Below, one piece after another: positions 18,224 through 25,263 of a stretch of DNA of 38,356 nt. Every line of letters starts with the position of its first letter. Positions within the stretch are counted from its first letter, which is position 1. Under the pieces are notes generated by a model, which saw only the letters and a program-made list of their open reading frames with translations, did not search any database and was not told the origin of the DNA. A program made the position numbers and the translations under genes. The stretch is from Bacteroidetes bacterium QS_8_68_28 (GTDB lineage Bacteria > Bacteroidota > Rhodothermia > Rhodothermales > Salinibacteraceae). The DNA lies in NCBI GenBank assembly GCA_003022485.1, contig PXTS01000083.1:1-38356 (forward strand). Reading direction: 5' to 3'.

Positions 18224-19312
18224 ATGCCCGCTGCGCTCCCGCGCGTGTCCGTCGTGATCGTCACGTGGAACGCGCTGCCGCTCCTCAAGCGCTTCCTGCC
18301 CTCGGTGGTGGCCACGGACTACCCCGACCTCGAGGTCATCCTCGCCGACAACGCTTCGCGCGACGGCTCGGTGGCCTTCGTCAAGGAGCGCTTCCCGTCC
18401 GTCAAGGTGGTGCGCCACCCGGCCAACTGGCGCTTCTGCCGGGGCAACAATGCCGCGCTCCCGCACGCCACGGGCCGCTACGTCGTGCTCCTCAACAACG
18501 ACGTGGAAGTGCCGCCCGGCTGGCTGCGCCCGCTGGTGCACCTCGTGGAAGAGCGCCCCGACGTGGCCGCCGTCCAGCCGAAGCTCCTCCAGACCGATGC
18601 GCCGGGGCACTTCGAGTACGCGGGCGCGGCGGGCGGTTTCATCGACCGAGTCGGCTACCCGTTCACGCGCGGGCGGCTCTTCGACTCGTTGGAAGCGGAT
18701 CGCGGCCAATACGACGACGCGCGCGACATCTTCTGGGGCACCGGGGCGGCGGTCCTTTTGCGGCGCCGCGCGCTCAACCAGGTAGGCCTGCTCGATGAGA
18801 CCTTCGAGATGCACATGGAAGAGATCGACCTGTGCTGGCGGCTTTGGCGCGCCGGGTGGCGCGTGCGGGTCGAGCCGGCGAGCCAGGTGTACCACCTCGG
18901 CGGCAGCTCGCTTCCGCAGGGGAGCCCCCGGAAGACGTACTACAACTTCCGCAACAGTCTACTGATGCTCTATAAGCACCTGCCGCCGCGCCGCTGGCGC
19001 CGCACTTTTGCCCTCCGCGCGGGGCTCGACGCCACTGCCGCTGCGCGCATGGTTGCGCAGCGGCGCCTCAGCGAGGCGCGCGCCGTCGTCCACGCCTACC
19101 GCGACTTTTGCTGCCTCAAGGGGCGATATGCCGGAGAGCGCCCCGCCTCCGATGCCGATACGGTCCTTCCGCCCTACCGGCGCCTCGTCGCCGCCGACCA
19201 CTTCCTCTGCGGGCGCGAGCGATTCAGCGAGCTGCCCGAGAGCCGCTTTCGCGGCCCTGGGCGGCGGCAGACGGCGGACAGTGGACGGCGGGTCTCAGCT
19301 CGCAAACGGTGA
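18224..19312 (+). CDS. Family 2 glycosyltransferase
   Basis: GT-A fold transferase of the rhamnosyltransferase/WcaE type (GT2), probably adding a sugar to a surface polysaccharide or glycolipid; donor and acceptor unknown. ATG 18224 gives 362 aa. N-terminal VSVVIVTWNALPLLKRFLPS, the strand VILADNASRDGS, the DxD-equivalent LLNNDVEVPPGW, then GTGAAVLLRRRAL and the acceptor-side MEEIDLCWRLWRAGW. The C-terminal helix is basic. The final residues (RRQTADSGRRVSARKR) are encoded by a heptad-like repeat. The much longer ORF on the track (16772 onward) is antisense to recQ. Confidence 0.88.
   Translation: MPAALPRVSVVIVTWNALPLLKRFLPSVVATDYPDLEVILADNASRDGSVAFVKERFPSVKVVRHPANWRFCRGNNAALPHATGRYVVLLNNDVEVPPGWLRPLVHLVEERPDVAAVQPKLLQTDAPGHFEYAGAAGGFIDRVGYPFTRGRLFDSLEADRGQYDDARDIFWGTGAAVLLRRRALNQVGLLDETFEMHMEEIDLCWRLWRAGWRVRVEPASQVYHLGGSSLPQGSPRKTYYNFRNSLLMLYKHLPPRRWRRTFALRAGLDATAAARMVAQRRLSEARAVVHAYRDFCCLKGRYAGERPASDADTVLPPYRRLVAADHFLCGRERFSELPESRFRGPGRRQTADSGRRVSARKR
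19267..19292. repeat. Heptad repeat in the 3' end of the GT2 gene
   Basis: Read on the opposite strand: CCGCCGT CCACTGT CCGCCGT CTGCC, exact 7-bp steps. It encodes the C-terminal tail of the GT2 protein, ending about 20 bp before its stop. Confidence 0.6.
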
Positions 19313-19345
19313 ATGTGGCAGGCCTCGTTTTCGACAGGTCCCCTC

Positions 19346-20332
19346 TCACTCCGGCGCGCCGGCGACCTTGCTCGCCGCCGCACGTTCTCCGCTGCGTTCC
19401 GAGGGACTGCCGCTCTCGTGCCGCCGTCCACCGTCCTCGTCGCCGCGCCGCAAAAGCACGACCGCACCGGTGGCCGCCAGCACGACCAACATGCCGACGA
19501 CCGCCGGCAGCGGCGGTACCTCGCCGAAGAGCGCGAACGCCAAGAGCGACGCGCCCACCGGCTCCAGCAGCGCCAGCATCCCCACCAGCGCCGCCGGCAC
19601 GCTCTGCAGCGCGTAGTTGAACGCCCCGTGCCCAATGAGTTGCGGCCCCACCGCCATCGCCAAGCAGAAGGCGTAGAACGGCCAGTCGTAGCCGAGGAGC
19701 GGTGCTCCCTGCCCGAGCGCCACTGCGAGCGTCGTGACTGCCGAGGCGGCGTAAAGCGGAAAGACGTACGCCAGCCACCCGGCCCGCTGGCGCACCACCC
19801 GTCCGATGAGCAGATATCCGCTGGCCAGCAGCGCTGCCCCGAAGGCCAGCGCGTTGCCGAAGAGCGTGCCCACCACCGCGCGCGCCGCGTCGCCGTAGGC
19901 GATGAGCGCAGCCCCGGCCACGGCGCACACGATGGCCGCCACCACCCCCGCGCGCAGCCGCTCTCCCAGCAGCACGTAGCCCAGCACGGCCAAGATGACC
20001 GGGCTGGTCGTCACCAGCACCGTCGAACTGGCGACGGAAGTGTGGTAGAGCGACTCGATCCAGCAAACGAAGTGCAGCCCCAGCAGCCCCCCCGCCGCCG
20101 CCGTCAGCCAGGCGTCGCGCGCGGGCCATTCGCGCCACTGTTCGCGCGCTCGCGCCAGCGCCGCCGGCGCCAGGAGCAACGTCGCCAGCCCCGTGCGCCA
20201 CACCGCAACCGCCAGGCCCGAGGTGCCGCCGGCCGCCTCGGCCCAGCGCACCAGGATGGGGCTCAGCGCGAAGCTCACCACCCCCAACCCGACGACGACG
20301 TAGAGCGTGGCTTTTCGAGAAGCAGCGGGCAT
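19346..20332 (-). CDS. EamA/DMT-family transporter, ten membrane helices
   Basis: Drug/metabolite transporter superfamily permease; substrate unknown (amino acids, sugars or metabolites are typical). 328 aa with two EamA repeats. The first includes ALSPILVRWAEAAGG and ESLYHTSVASSTVLVTTSPV with VLLGERL; the second includes GHGAFNYALQSVPAALVGML and LEPVGASLLAFALFGE. Both repeats show the family's conserved glutamate after the eighth-helix-type motif (GER, FGE). A 35-residue polar tail (RRGDEDGGRRHESGSP...) after the last helix is encoded in part by a heptad repeat. Start ATG 20332. It converges on the GT2 gene with 33 bp between. Confidence 0.88.
   Translation of the reverse strand: MPAASRKATLYVVVGLGVVSFALSPILVRWAEAAGGTSGLAVAVWRTGLATLLLAPAALARAREQWREWPARDAWLTAAAGGLLGLHFVCWIESLYHTSVASSTVLVTTSPVILAVLGYVLLGERLRAGVVAAIVCAVAGAALIAYGDAARAVVGTLFGNALAFGAALLASGYLLIGRVVRQRAGWLAYVFPLYAASAVTTLAVALGQGAPLLGYDWPFYAFCLAMAVGPQLIGHGAFNYALQSVPAALVGMLALLEPVGASLLAFALFGEVPPLPAVVGMLVVLAATGAVVLLRRGDEDGGRRHESGSPSERSGERAAASKVAGAPE
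19421..19436. repeat. Heptad repeat in the 3' part of the EamA gene
   Basis: CCGCCGT CCACCGT CC on the + strand, exact 7-bp step, in the codons for the polar C-terminal tail of the transporter. Confidence 0.5.
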
Positions 20333-20521
20333 GGCGCGGAGGTAGAGCGTTCGTCGGGCGCGTTGCCCAGCAGCGTGCGGTGGATGGCGGGCCGGTAGAC
20401 GTTCTGATCTGCCGACGCACTTGCTCGGCGAGAACGATCCACCATCTACCCCCCAACAGACGCGCCTGCACGACGAGCAGCGCGTTCGGGCCCGCGCGCC
20501 CCTTTTCCAGAAACGATCCCG
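20333..20521. other. EamA / DUF4293 spacer with heptad-like repeats
   Basis: 189 bp, no credible gene. It contains GGTGGATGGCGGGCCGGTAG (20379-20398) and, about 40 bp on, an inverted relative ATCCACCATCTACC (20437-20450). The stretch 20395-20414, read on the minus strand, gives CGGCAGATCAGAACGTCT, which shares both halves with the repeat at 32179-32213. Confidence 0.5.
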
Positions 20522-20950
20522 CTACCGCAGCCGGTCCATCGACCGGACCAGCTCGATGTCGCTCTGGATGGCGCGGCGGGCCAACAGAAGCAGCACGTAC
20601 GTCCCGACCGGCAGTGCCAGCAGGGCCGCCTTGCCGAGGGCAAACCCGCCGCCGCCCGCCCGCAGGTTCAGCGCGCCCGCCGCGTAGTGCGCTACGAAGA
20701 CCACCACCGTCGTCAGCGCCGCCAGCACCTGCATCCCGGCCGTGACGGTCCGCTGGCGTTTGCGGTTGCGGTACAGGAAGATCGTGCCCAACGCCCCTGC
20801 TGCCGTCAGCCCGGCCAAGCCCACGGCGGTGGGCGTAAACCACCCGAACTGTTGCGCGGCGGCCCCGCTCCAAACCGGACGCAGGAACAGCATCCCGCCC
20901 ATCGCCAGCGCGCCCAGCAGGAGATAGATGGATTGAATGCGTTGGATCAT
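20522..20950 (-). CDS. DUF4293 family membrane protein
   Basis: 142 aa from ATG 20950, beginning MIQRIQSIYLLLGALAMGGM, the hallmark start of DUF4293, a small four-helix membrane family of Bacteroidota with no known function. Four hydrophobic segments: about 8-25, 45-62, 75-95 and 108-126. It ends in a charged helix (DIELVRSMDRLR). The track extension to 21148 is a proline/arginine-rich read-through and is rejected. It lies downstream of the isocitrate dehydrogenase homologue, same strand. Confidence 0.85.
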   Translation of the reverse strand: MIQRIQSIYLLLGALAMGGMLFLRPVWSGAAAQQFGWFTPTAVGLAGLTAAGALGTIFLYRNRKRQRTVTAGMQVLAALTTVVVFVAHYAAGALNLRAGGGGFALGKAALLALPVGTYVLLLLARRAIQSDIELVRSMDRLR

Positions 20951-21107
20951 GCGTCGTCGCGTCGTGGTGCTTAAGGGGTGTGGAGGACTCTGGGGATGCG
21001 GTGTTGTCGGAAGAGCTTCCAAGCGCGCAGCACGGACCTGTGCCCAGCGAAGCGGTGCCCCCCGCGGAAGAAGCGCCCTGCCGGAGCGCGCCCCTGCGCC
21101 AATCGTC

Positions 21108-22124
21108 TCACGCTCCACGCCCCACGCGCTCAGCCACGTGCGCGGCAAACTCGCCCGTCGAGGCCGAGCCGCCCACGTCGGCGGTGAGCACCTCGCCGTC
21201 GCGGTAAGCGCCTCGGACGGCCTCGCTTACCGACTGGGCCGCCTCGTTTTCGCCCAGGTGCTCCAGCATCATCACAACCGTGCGCATCAGCGCAGTCGGG
21301 TTGGCCTTGCCTTCGCCCGCGATGTTGGGCGCGGAGCCGTGGACCGCCTCAAAGACCGCCTCGTCGTCGCCGATGTTGGCGCCGGCGGTCACGCCCAACC
21401 CGCCGACCAAGCCCGCCCCCAGATCCGAGAGGATGTCGCCGAAGAGATTGGTCGTGACGACGCAGTCGTATTCGGAGGGATACATGGCCATCTGCATGGC
21501 CATGTTGTCGACGATCTTGTCTTCGTACTCGATGTCGGGATAGTCCGGCGCGATCTCTTCGCCCACTTCCAGAAAGAGCCCCGTCGAGCTGCGCAGAATG
21601 TTGGCCTTGTGCGCGAGCGTGACTTTGTTCCGCCCGTGGGAGCGGGCGTACTCGAAGCAAAACCGGATGATGCGCTCCGAGCCCGCCCGCGTCACCCGCG
21701 CGATGGAGTCGGCGATCTGAAGGCGTTCGTCGAAGTTTTCGACGCCGGAGTAGAGCCCTTCGGTGTTTTCGCGGAAGATGATGAGATCCACGTCGTCGAA
21801 GGGCGTCTCCAGACGCGGCAGGTTCCGGCAGGGGCGCACGTTGGCGTAGAGGTCCAGCGCCTGGCGGATCGCCACATTTACGCTGCTGAAGCCCTCGCCC
21901 ACCGGCGTGGAGACGGGGCCTTTCAGCGCCACGCCGTTTTCACGAATCGAGTCGAGCACCTTTGCCGGAAGCGCCTCGCGCCCAGCCTCCACCGCCGCCG
22001 TGCCGATCTCCTCGATGCGATCCCACGCGAAGTCCACGCCCGTGGCATCGAGCACCTCCAGCGTGGCGTCCATGACTTCCGGGCCGATGCCGTCGCCGGG
22101 AAGAAGCGTAACGCGATGGGCCAT
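21108..22124 (-). CDS. NAD-dependent isocitrate dehydrogenase-type enzyme
   Basis: 338 aa, isocitrate/isopropylmalate dehydrogenase family. N-terminal VTLLPGDGIGPEV; substrate region VALKGPVSTPVGEGFSSVNV and LDLYANVRPCRNLP; IIFRENTEGLYSGVE; metal-binding Asp in VTTNLFGDILSDLGAGLVGG; and the nucleotide-binding HGSAPNIAGEGKANPTA. The Ser-Val-Asn of the substrate loop and ANVRP resemble NAD-type isocitrate dehydrogenases more than LeuB, and no leu genes are nearby; homoisocitrate or tartrate dehydrogenase activity cannot be excluded. It starts downstream of the terminator that closes the exb cluster, so it is probably its own transcription unit. Confidence 0.75.
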   Translation of the reverse strand: MAHRVTLLPGDGIGPEVMDATLEVLDATGVDFAWDRIEEIGTAAVEAGREALPAKVLDSIRENGVALKGPVSTPVGEGFSSVNVAIRQALDLYANVRPCRNLPRLETPFDDVDLIIFRENTEGLYSGVENFDERLQIADSIARVTRAGSERIIRFCFEYARSHGRNKVTLAHKANILRSSTGLFLEVGEEIAPDYPDIEYEDKIVDNMAMQMAMYPSEYDCVVTTNLFGDILSDLGAGLVGGLGVTAGANIGDDEAVFEAVHGSAPNIAGEGKANPTALMRTVVMMLEHLGENEAAQSVSEAVRGAYRDGEVLTADVGGSASTGEFAAHVAERVGRGA

Positions 22125-22188
22125 CAGTGCAGAAAAACAGAAAAAGACAAAAACGAGAAAGGCGCTGCGCGAGCCAGCGTCCGCTCAC

Positions 22189-22213
22189 AAAAAAAGCCCT
22201 GCCGAGGCAGAGC
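22189..22213 (-). terminator. Intrinsic terminator after the exb cluster
   Basis: On the minus strand GCTCTGC CTCG GCAGGGC (one G-T pair) is followed by seven T and G. It is a standard hairpin plus U-tract, placed after the last exbD gene and before the isocitrate dehydrogenase homologue. Confidence 0.75.
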
Positions 22214-22231
22214 GTTTCGGCGCGAAGGCCG

Positions 22232-22263
22232 GAGCGGAAGCTGCCGCGAGCGGAAGCTGCCGC
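22232..22263. repeat. Perfect 16-bp tandem duplication downstream of exbD
   Basis: GAGCGGAAGCTGCCGC twice without a gap, then GAG. It lies 38 bp beyond the exbD stop, between the gene and its terminator. Each unit contains GCGG...CCGC, so it can fold weakly. Confidence 0.9.
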
Positions 22264-22300
22264 GAGAAGGGGAACGCGCCCGGGCGCCCCCATCCGTCAG

Positions 22301-22771
22301 TCAGCTGCCCTGGTTTTCGCCGCTGGAAGCGTAGTTGATACGCAACGCGTTGGCTTGGCGCAGTTCTTTCTCCACGTCGCGCAGGATGCCGGACTCGGCG
22401 TTTTCGTCCACCTTCAGCGACACGATCAGGCGCGGCTCGTCTTTGACCTTTCGCTCCATGATCGCCTGAATGTTGGAGACGTCGCTGATCAGCGCGTCGT
22501 CCACCTGGATGCCTGTCTGGCCGCTGCCTTTGACATTCTGCTTCTTCGGGCCGATGTAGACGTAGGAGATCAAACGCTTTTGCTCGATCTTCTCCAGCGA
22601 CTCGGCCTGGGGAAGCGTCGTCTTGACCTTCACGTCGGTCTGGCGCATGACCGTGCTCACCATAAAGAAGATGAGCAACATGAAGATAATGTCTGGCAGC
22701 GACGACGTCGGGATGCCTTCATCCCCAGCGTCGGCGGATTTTTTCTCGAAGTGCCCGGCAACGGCGGACAT
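22301..22771 (-). CDS. exbD: ExbD/TolR biopolymer transport protein (second copy)
   Basis: 156 aa. A short cytosolic N-terminus, one membrane helix LPDIIFMLLIFFMVSTVM containing the proton-carrying Asp (position 27), then a periplasmic domain with TTLPQAESLEK and a C-terminal VEKELRQANALRINYAS. With ExbB it forms the proton-driven motor that energises TonB-dependent outer-membrane uptake, or a Tol- or gliding-type system. Last gene of the exb cluster, about 80 bp after the first exbD. Confidence 0.88.
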   Translation of the reverse strand: MSAVAGHFEKKSADAGDEGIPTSSLPDIIFMLLIFFMVSTVMRQTDVKVKTTLPQAESLEKIEQKRLISYVYIGPKKQNVKGSGQTGIQVDDALISDVSNIQAIMERKVKDEPRLIVSLKVDENAESGILRDVEKELRQANALRINYASSGENQGS

Positions 22772-22851
22772 GAAAGAGAGGGGGCTTGAGGAAAGGAAAG
22801 ATGGCGGAGGCCGACGTGCACCGGCCCCAGGCGCTACGACGACGACGGACG

Positions 22852-23436
22852 CTACGACGAGGAACCGCCTTCACCCGCGCCGGAGGGCTCGGCGATGGAA
22901 ATGTTCAGGGGAATCTTCTCGCGGATGGCGTCCGTGGCGCCCTCTTCGAGCTGGTTTTTGTACGCCTGGTAGTTTTCATAGCCCATCTGATTGGCGCGCT
23001 GGTCGTGGATCTCTCGGTAGGCCGCTTTCACCTCGTCGAGCGCTTCCACGTAATCGCTGTACGGCGTAGCGCGCTTGGTCTTGATCGAGACGAGCGCATC
23101 GTCCGGCGAGACGGAATATTCGCCACTCTCTCCCTGGTTGAGGACGTGCCTCTTGACCTCGCGCCGGATCTGGGAGAACGAAGAGGCTTTCTCCTCAATC
23201 AGCACCTGGCTCTGCGCGTTGACGAGGATCTTCAGCATGTTGCGGTCCTTCACCGGGGGCGGCGGCTGGCCCTGCAGCGGCGGCGGGAGCGTCATCCCGA
23301 TGCCGGTGTCCGTCTCAAAGGTCGTGGTAATCAGAAAGAAAATCAGCAGCAGGAAGGAGATATCGGCCATTCCGGCCGTGTCGATTTCTCCGTCCACGCG
23401 GTCGTCGTCGTCACGCTTGTCGAGCAGACCGGCCAT
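22852..23436 (-). CDS. exbD: ExbD/TolR biopolymer transport protein (first copy)
   Basis: 194 aa. N-terminal charged DKRDDDDRVDGEIDTAGMADI, then the single membrane helix ISFLLLIFFLITTTFETDTG with the conserved Asp just before it, the TLPPPLQGQPPPPVKDRN loop usual in Bacteroidota ExbD, and a periplasmic domain with a 60-residue C-terminal extension (YREIHDQRANQMGYENYQ...). Paired copies of ExbD are common in this group and may form a heterodimer. It follows the 90-aa membrane protein gene, with the tandem repeat in between. Confidence 0.88.
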   Translation of the reverse strand: MAGLLDKRDDDDRVDGEIDTAGMADISFLLLIFFLITTTFETDTGIGMTLPPPLQGQPPPPVKDRNMLKILVNAQSQVLIEEKASSFSQIRREVKRHVLNQGESGEYSVSPDDALVSIKTKRATPYSDYVEALDEVKAAYREIHDQRANQMGYENYQAYKNQLEEGATDAIREKIPLNISIAEPSGAGEGGSSS

Positions 23437-23530
23437 GAAGCGAGAGCGTGTTTGAAAATAGAGCGGGCGGCGCGTAAATTCACGACCGCTTAGTTAGATG
23501 CGGGCAAGCCCGCGCGGTTCCGTGCGCCCC

Positions 23531-23572
23531 CTTCCGAAAAAGCGGCTTCCGAAAAAGCGGTCTCCGAAAAAG
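23531..23572. repeat. 15-bp tandem repeat, nearly three copies
   Basis: CTTCCGAAAAAGCGG at 23531-23545 and 23546-23560, then TCTCCGAAAAAG at 23561-23572. It begins 10 bp beyond the stop of the 90-aa membrane protein gene. On the transcript each unit gives a CCG-CTTTTT-CGG mini-hairpin. Confidence 0.9.
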
Positions 23573-23582
23573 AAACGCGGCG

Positions 23583-23855
23583 TCAGGTGAAGAGCCCCCA
23601 GACGCCCGAGGAGAAAAGCGCCAACATGCCGAGGGCAAACATGATGATCGTCGTCCAGATCGCGGCCATCGCCCAGTTGCCCAAGATGAGGCCCAGCAAC
23701 ACGAGAATCACGGCGGGCACGGTCATCACGCCGACGGTGATGGGCTGGGCCTTGCCCTGCACGAGGCTGCGCAGGCCGAAGGCCAACATGCCGATAACCC
23801 CGAGGCAGATGACGATGATGATCGCCCAGACGGCGTAGGGAACGAAGGTTTGCAT
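23583..23855 (-). CDS. Small membrane protein in the exb cluster
   Basis: 90 aa from ATG 23855 (MQTFVPYAVWAIIIVICLG). Three hydrophobic segments: about 7-27, 38-54 and 60-82. No family recognised. It lies between exbB and the first exbD, same strand, so it is probably translated from the exb message and may be an accessory part of the motor. The upstream 34 codons on the track are rejected because they lack composition typical of coding sequence. Confidence 0.7.
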   Translation of the reverse strand: MQTFVPYAVWAIIIVICLGVIGMLAFGLRSLVQGKAQPITVGVMTVPAVILVLLGLILGNWAMAAIWTTIIMFALGMLALFSSGVWGLFT

Positions 23856-23968
23856 CTTCAGGGGGTAGGTTTGTCGATCTGTAAGTAAGTAGGTTCCGTG
23901 AGTTTGTAAGTGCGTGGAGGGCAGCCCGGCAACGCACGCACCTACTACCACACTCATACCCCTCCCTA

Positions 23969-24868
23969 CTACATGCTCGTTTTCGTCTGGTCGTCGCCCG
24001 GCTCGTCGCCGGCGGTGGACATCTCGCCCTTTGCGGTGGTGCTGGAGTCGATAGCACCAGCATCGTCGCTGCTCGAGCTGCTGACGCCGCTGGTCGTGGC
24101 CGAGCGTCCCTCGGTGAGCGAACGGTTTTCCTTATCCATCAAGACCAGTGAGTCGATGAGCTCGACGCTGGCGTCCTCCATCTCGACCACGATGCGGTCG
24201 ATCTTGGAGACGGCGTAATTGTAGAAAAACTGGAGGATGACCGCCACGATCAGGCCGAAGGCCGTCGTAAGGAGCGCCACTTTGATTCCGCCGGCCACGA
24301 GCTGCGGCGAGATGTCGCCGGCCTGCTCGATGGCGTCGAAGGCGGCGATCATGCCGATCACCGTGCCCAGGAAGCCCAGCATCGGCGCCACGCTGATGAA
24401 GAGCGAGAGCCACACGAGGCCGCGCTCCAGAAAGCTCATCTCGATGGAGCCGTAGGCGACGACGGCCTTCTCGACCGCGTCGATGCCCTCGTCGGCGCGG
24501 AGGAGGCCCGCCTGGAAGACCGACGCGACCGGGCCGCGCTGCTTGGCGCAGACCTCCTCGGCCGCCGGGACGCCGCCCTCTTCGAGCGCGCGCTTGACCT
24601 TCACGATGAACTTGCGCGTGTTGATGTCCGCAAGGTTGAGCATGATGATGCGCTCAAATGCGATGCCGAGCCCGATGATGAGGCAGATCAGCACCGGCCA
24701 CATGAAGGGACCTTCGCTGTTGCCTTCGTTGAAGCGCTCGACGAGGATGTTGACCAGTCCCCCGCCGTCGCCGCCGCCGCCGGTCTGCTGGAGCGCGGCC
24801 ACAAACGGGTCGAAGCCGGCGGAGAGGGTGGCCAGCTCGTGAGGCAACGTCGTCAATGCGTCGATCAT
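23969..24868 (-). CDS. exbB: ExbB/TolQ/MotA-family proton channel protein
   Basis: 299 aa, longer than E. coli ExbB (244). An N-terminal Gly-rich periplasmic or signal region precedes helix 1 (WPVLICLIIGLGIAFERIIML). A cytosolic domain with VFQAGLLRADEGIDAVEKAV follows, then the paired helices SVAPMLGFLGTVIGMIAAFDAI and ALLTTAFGLIVAVILQFFYNY with the pore Thr/Gly residues. The last 50 residues are a Ser/Thr/Asp-rich tail. It heads the exbB - 90-aa gene - exbD - exbD cluster on the minus strand. Confidence 0.9.
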   Translation of the reverse strand: MIDALTTLPHELATLSAGFDPFVAALQQTGGGGDGGGLVNILVERFNEGNSEGPFMWPVLICLIIGLGIAFERIIMLNLADINTRKFIVKVKRALEEGGVPAAEEVCAKQRGPVASVFQAGLLRADEGIDAVEKAVVAYGSIEMSFLERGLVWLSLFISVAPMLGFLGTVIGMIAAFDAIEQAGDISPQLVAGGIKVALLTTAFGLIVAVILQFFYNYAVSKIDRIVVEMEDASVELIDSLVLMDKENRSLTEGRSATTSGVSSSSSDDAGAIDSSTTAKGEMSTAGDEPGDDQTKTSM

Positions 24869-25050
24869 CGCAGAAGGGGGAGGGTTCGCGGAAAGAAAAA
24901 AAGACGGAAACCGGCGGGCCGAGCTTTTCGGGGCGCGCCTGCCGGCAGGGTGAGAACAGTTAGCGTAGAGGCAACGCGAAGACGATAGCCGACGCAGGCG
25001 TTATTTTCAACTGGAGGAGCCGCCGTCGCGCCGGAGCGTTTGCGCAAAAG

Positions 25051-25084
25051 GGAGCTCAGGAGAACCTGGAGCTCAGGAGAACCT
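25051..25084. repeat. Perfect 17-bp tandem duplication
   Basis: GGAGCTCAGGAGAACCT twice without a gap, then GAG. Confidence 0.92.
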
Positions 25085-25121
25085 GAGTAAGCAGGACGGT
25101 TGTTCGCGCGTGCTGTTGCCC

Positions 25122-25153
25122 GAACATATCGCTTTTGGAACGTATCGCTTTTG
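25122..25153. repeat. 16-bp tandem duplication
   Basis: GAACATATCGCTTTTG then GAACGTATCGCTTTTG, one mismatch, followed by GAC. Lies 111 bp beyond the S41 peptidase stop. Confidence 0.9.
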
Positions 25154-25263
25154 GACGCCGGATGAAAGAGCACGCTGGGAGCGATTTGCCCGAAGGCAGC
25201 ATTCTAAAGGAGAATTAACAAAGGCAAAGATCTGCCGCCGGGCGGTTCCGAAGGCGCTCGGTT

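Larger units (their letters stand above)
24869..25263. other. 395-bp spacer S41 peptidase / exbB with two tandem repeats
   Basis: No gene supported. It contains a 12-bp palindrome CCTGCCGGCAGG (24938-24949) about 70 bp upstream of exbB, two unrelated tandem duplications (25051-25084 and 25122-25153), and an AT-richer stretch near 25190-25230. The exbB promoter should be here but no TTG/TAnnTTTG pair is convincing. Confidence 0.6.

Noticed and set aside
19351-19362. Palindrome CCGGCGCGCCGG
   Set aside because: Lies in the coding end of the EamA gene and is expected by chance at this base composition.
24869-25010. exbB promoter candidates
   Set aside because: TTG-N20-TATCGTCT matches too few positions of TAnnTTTG.
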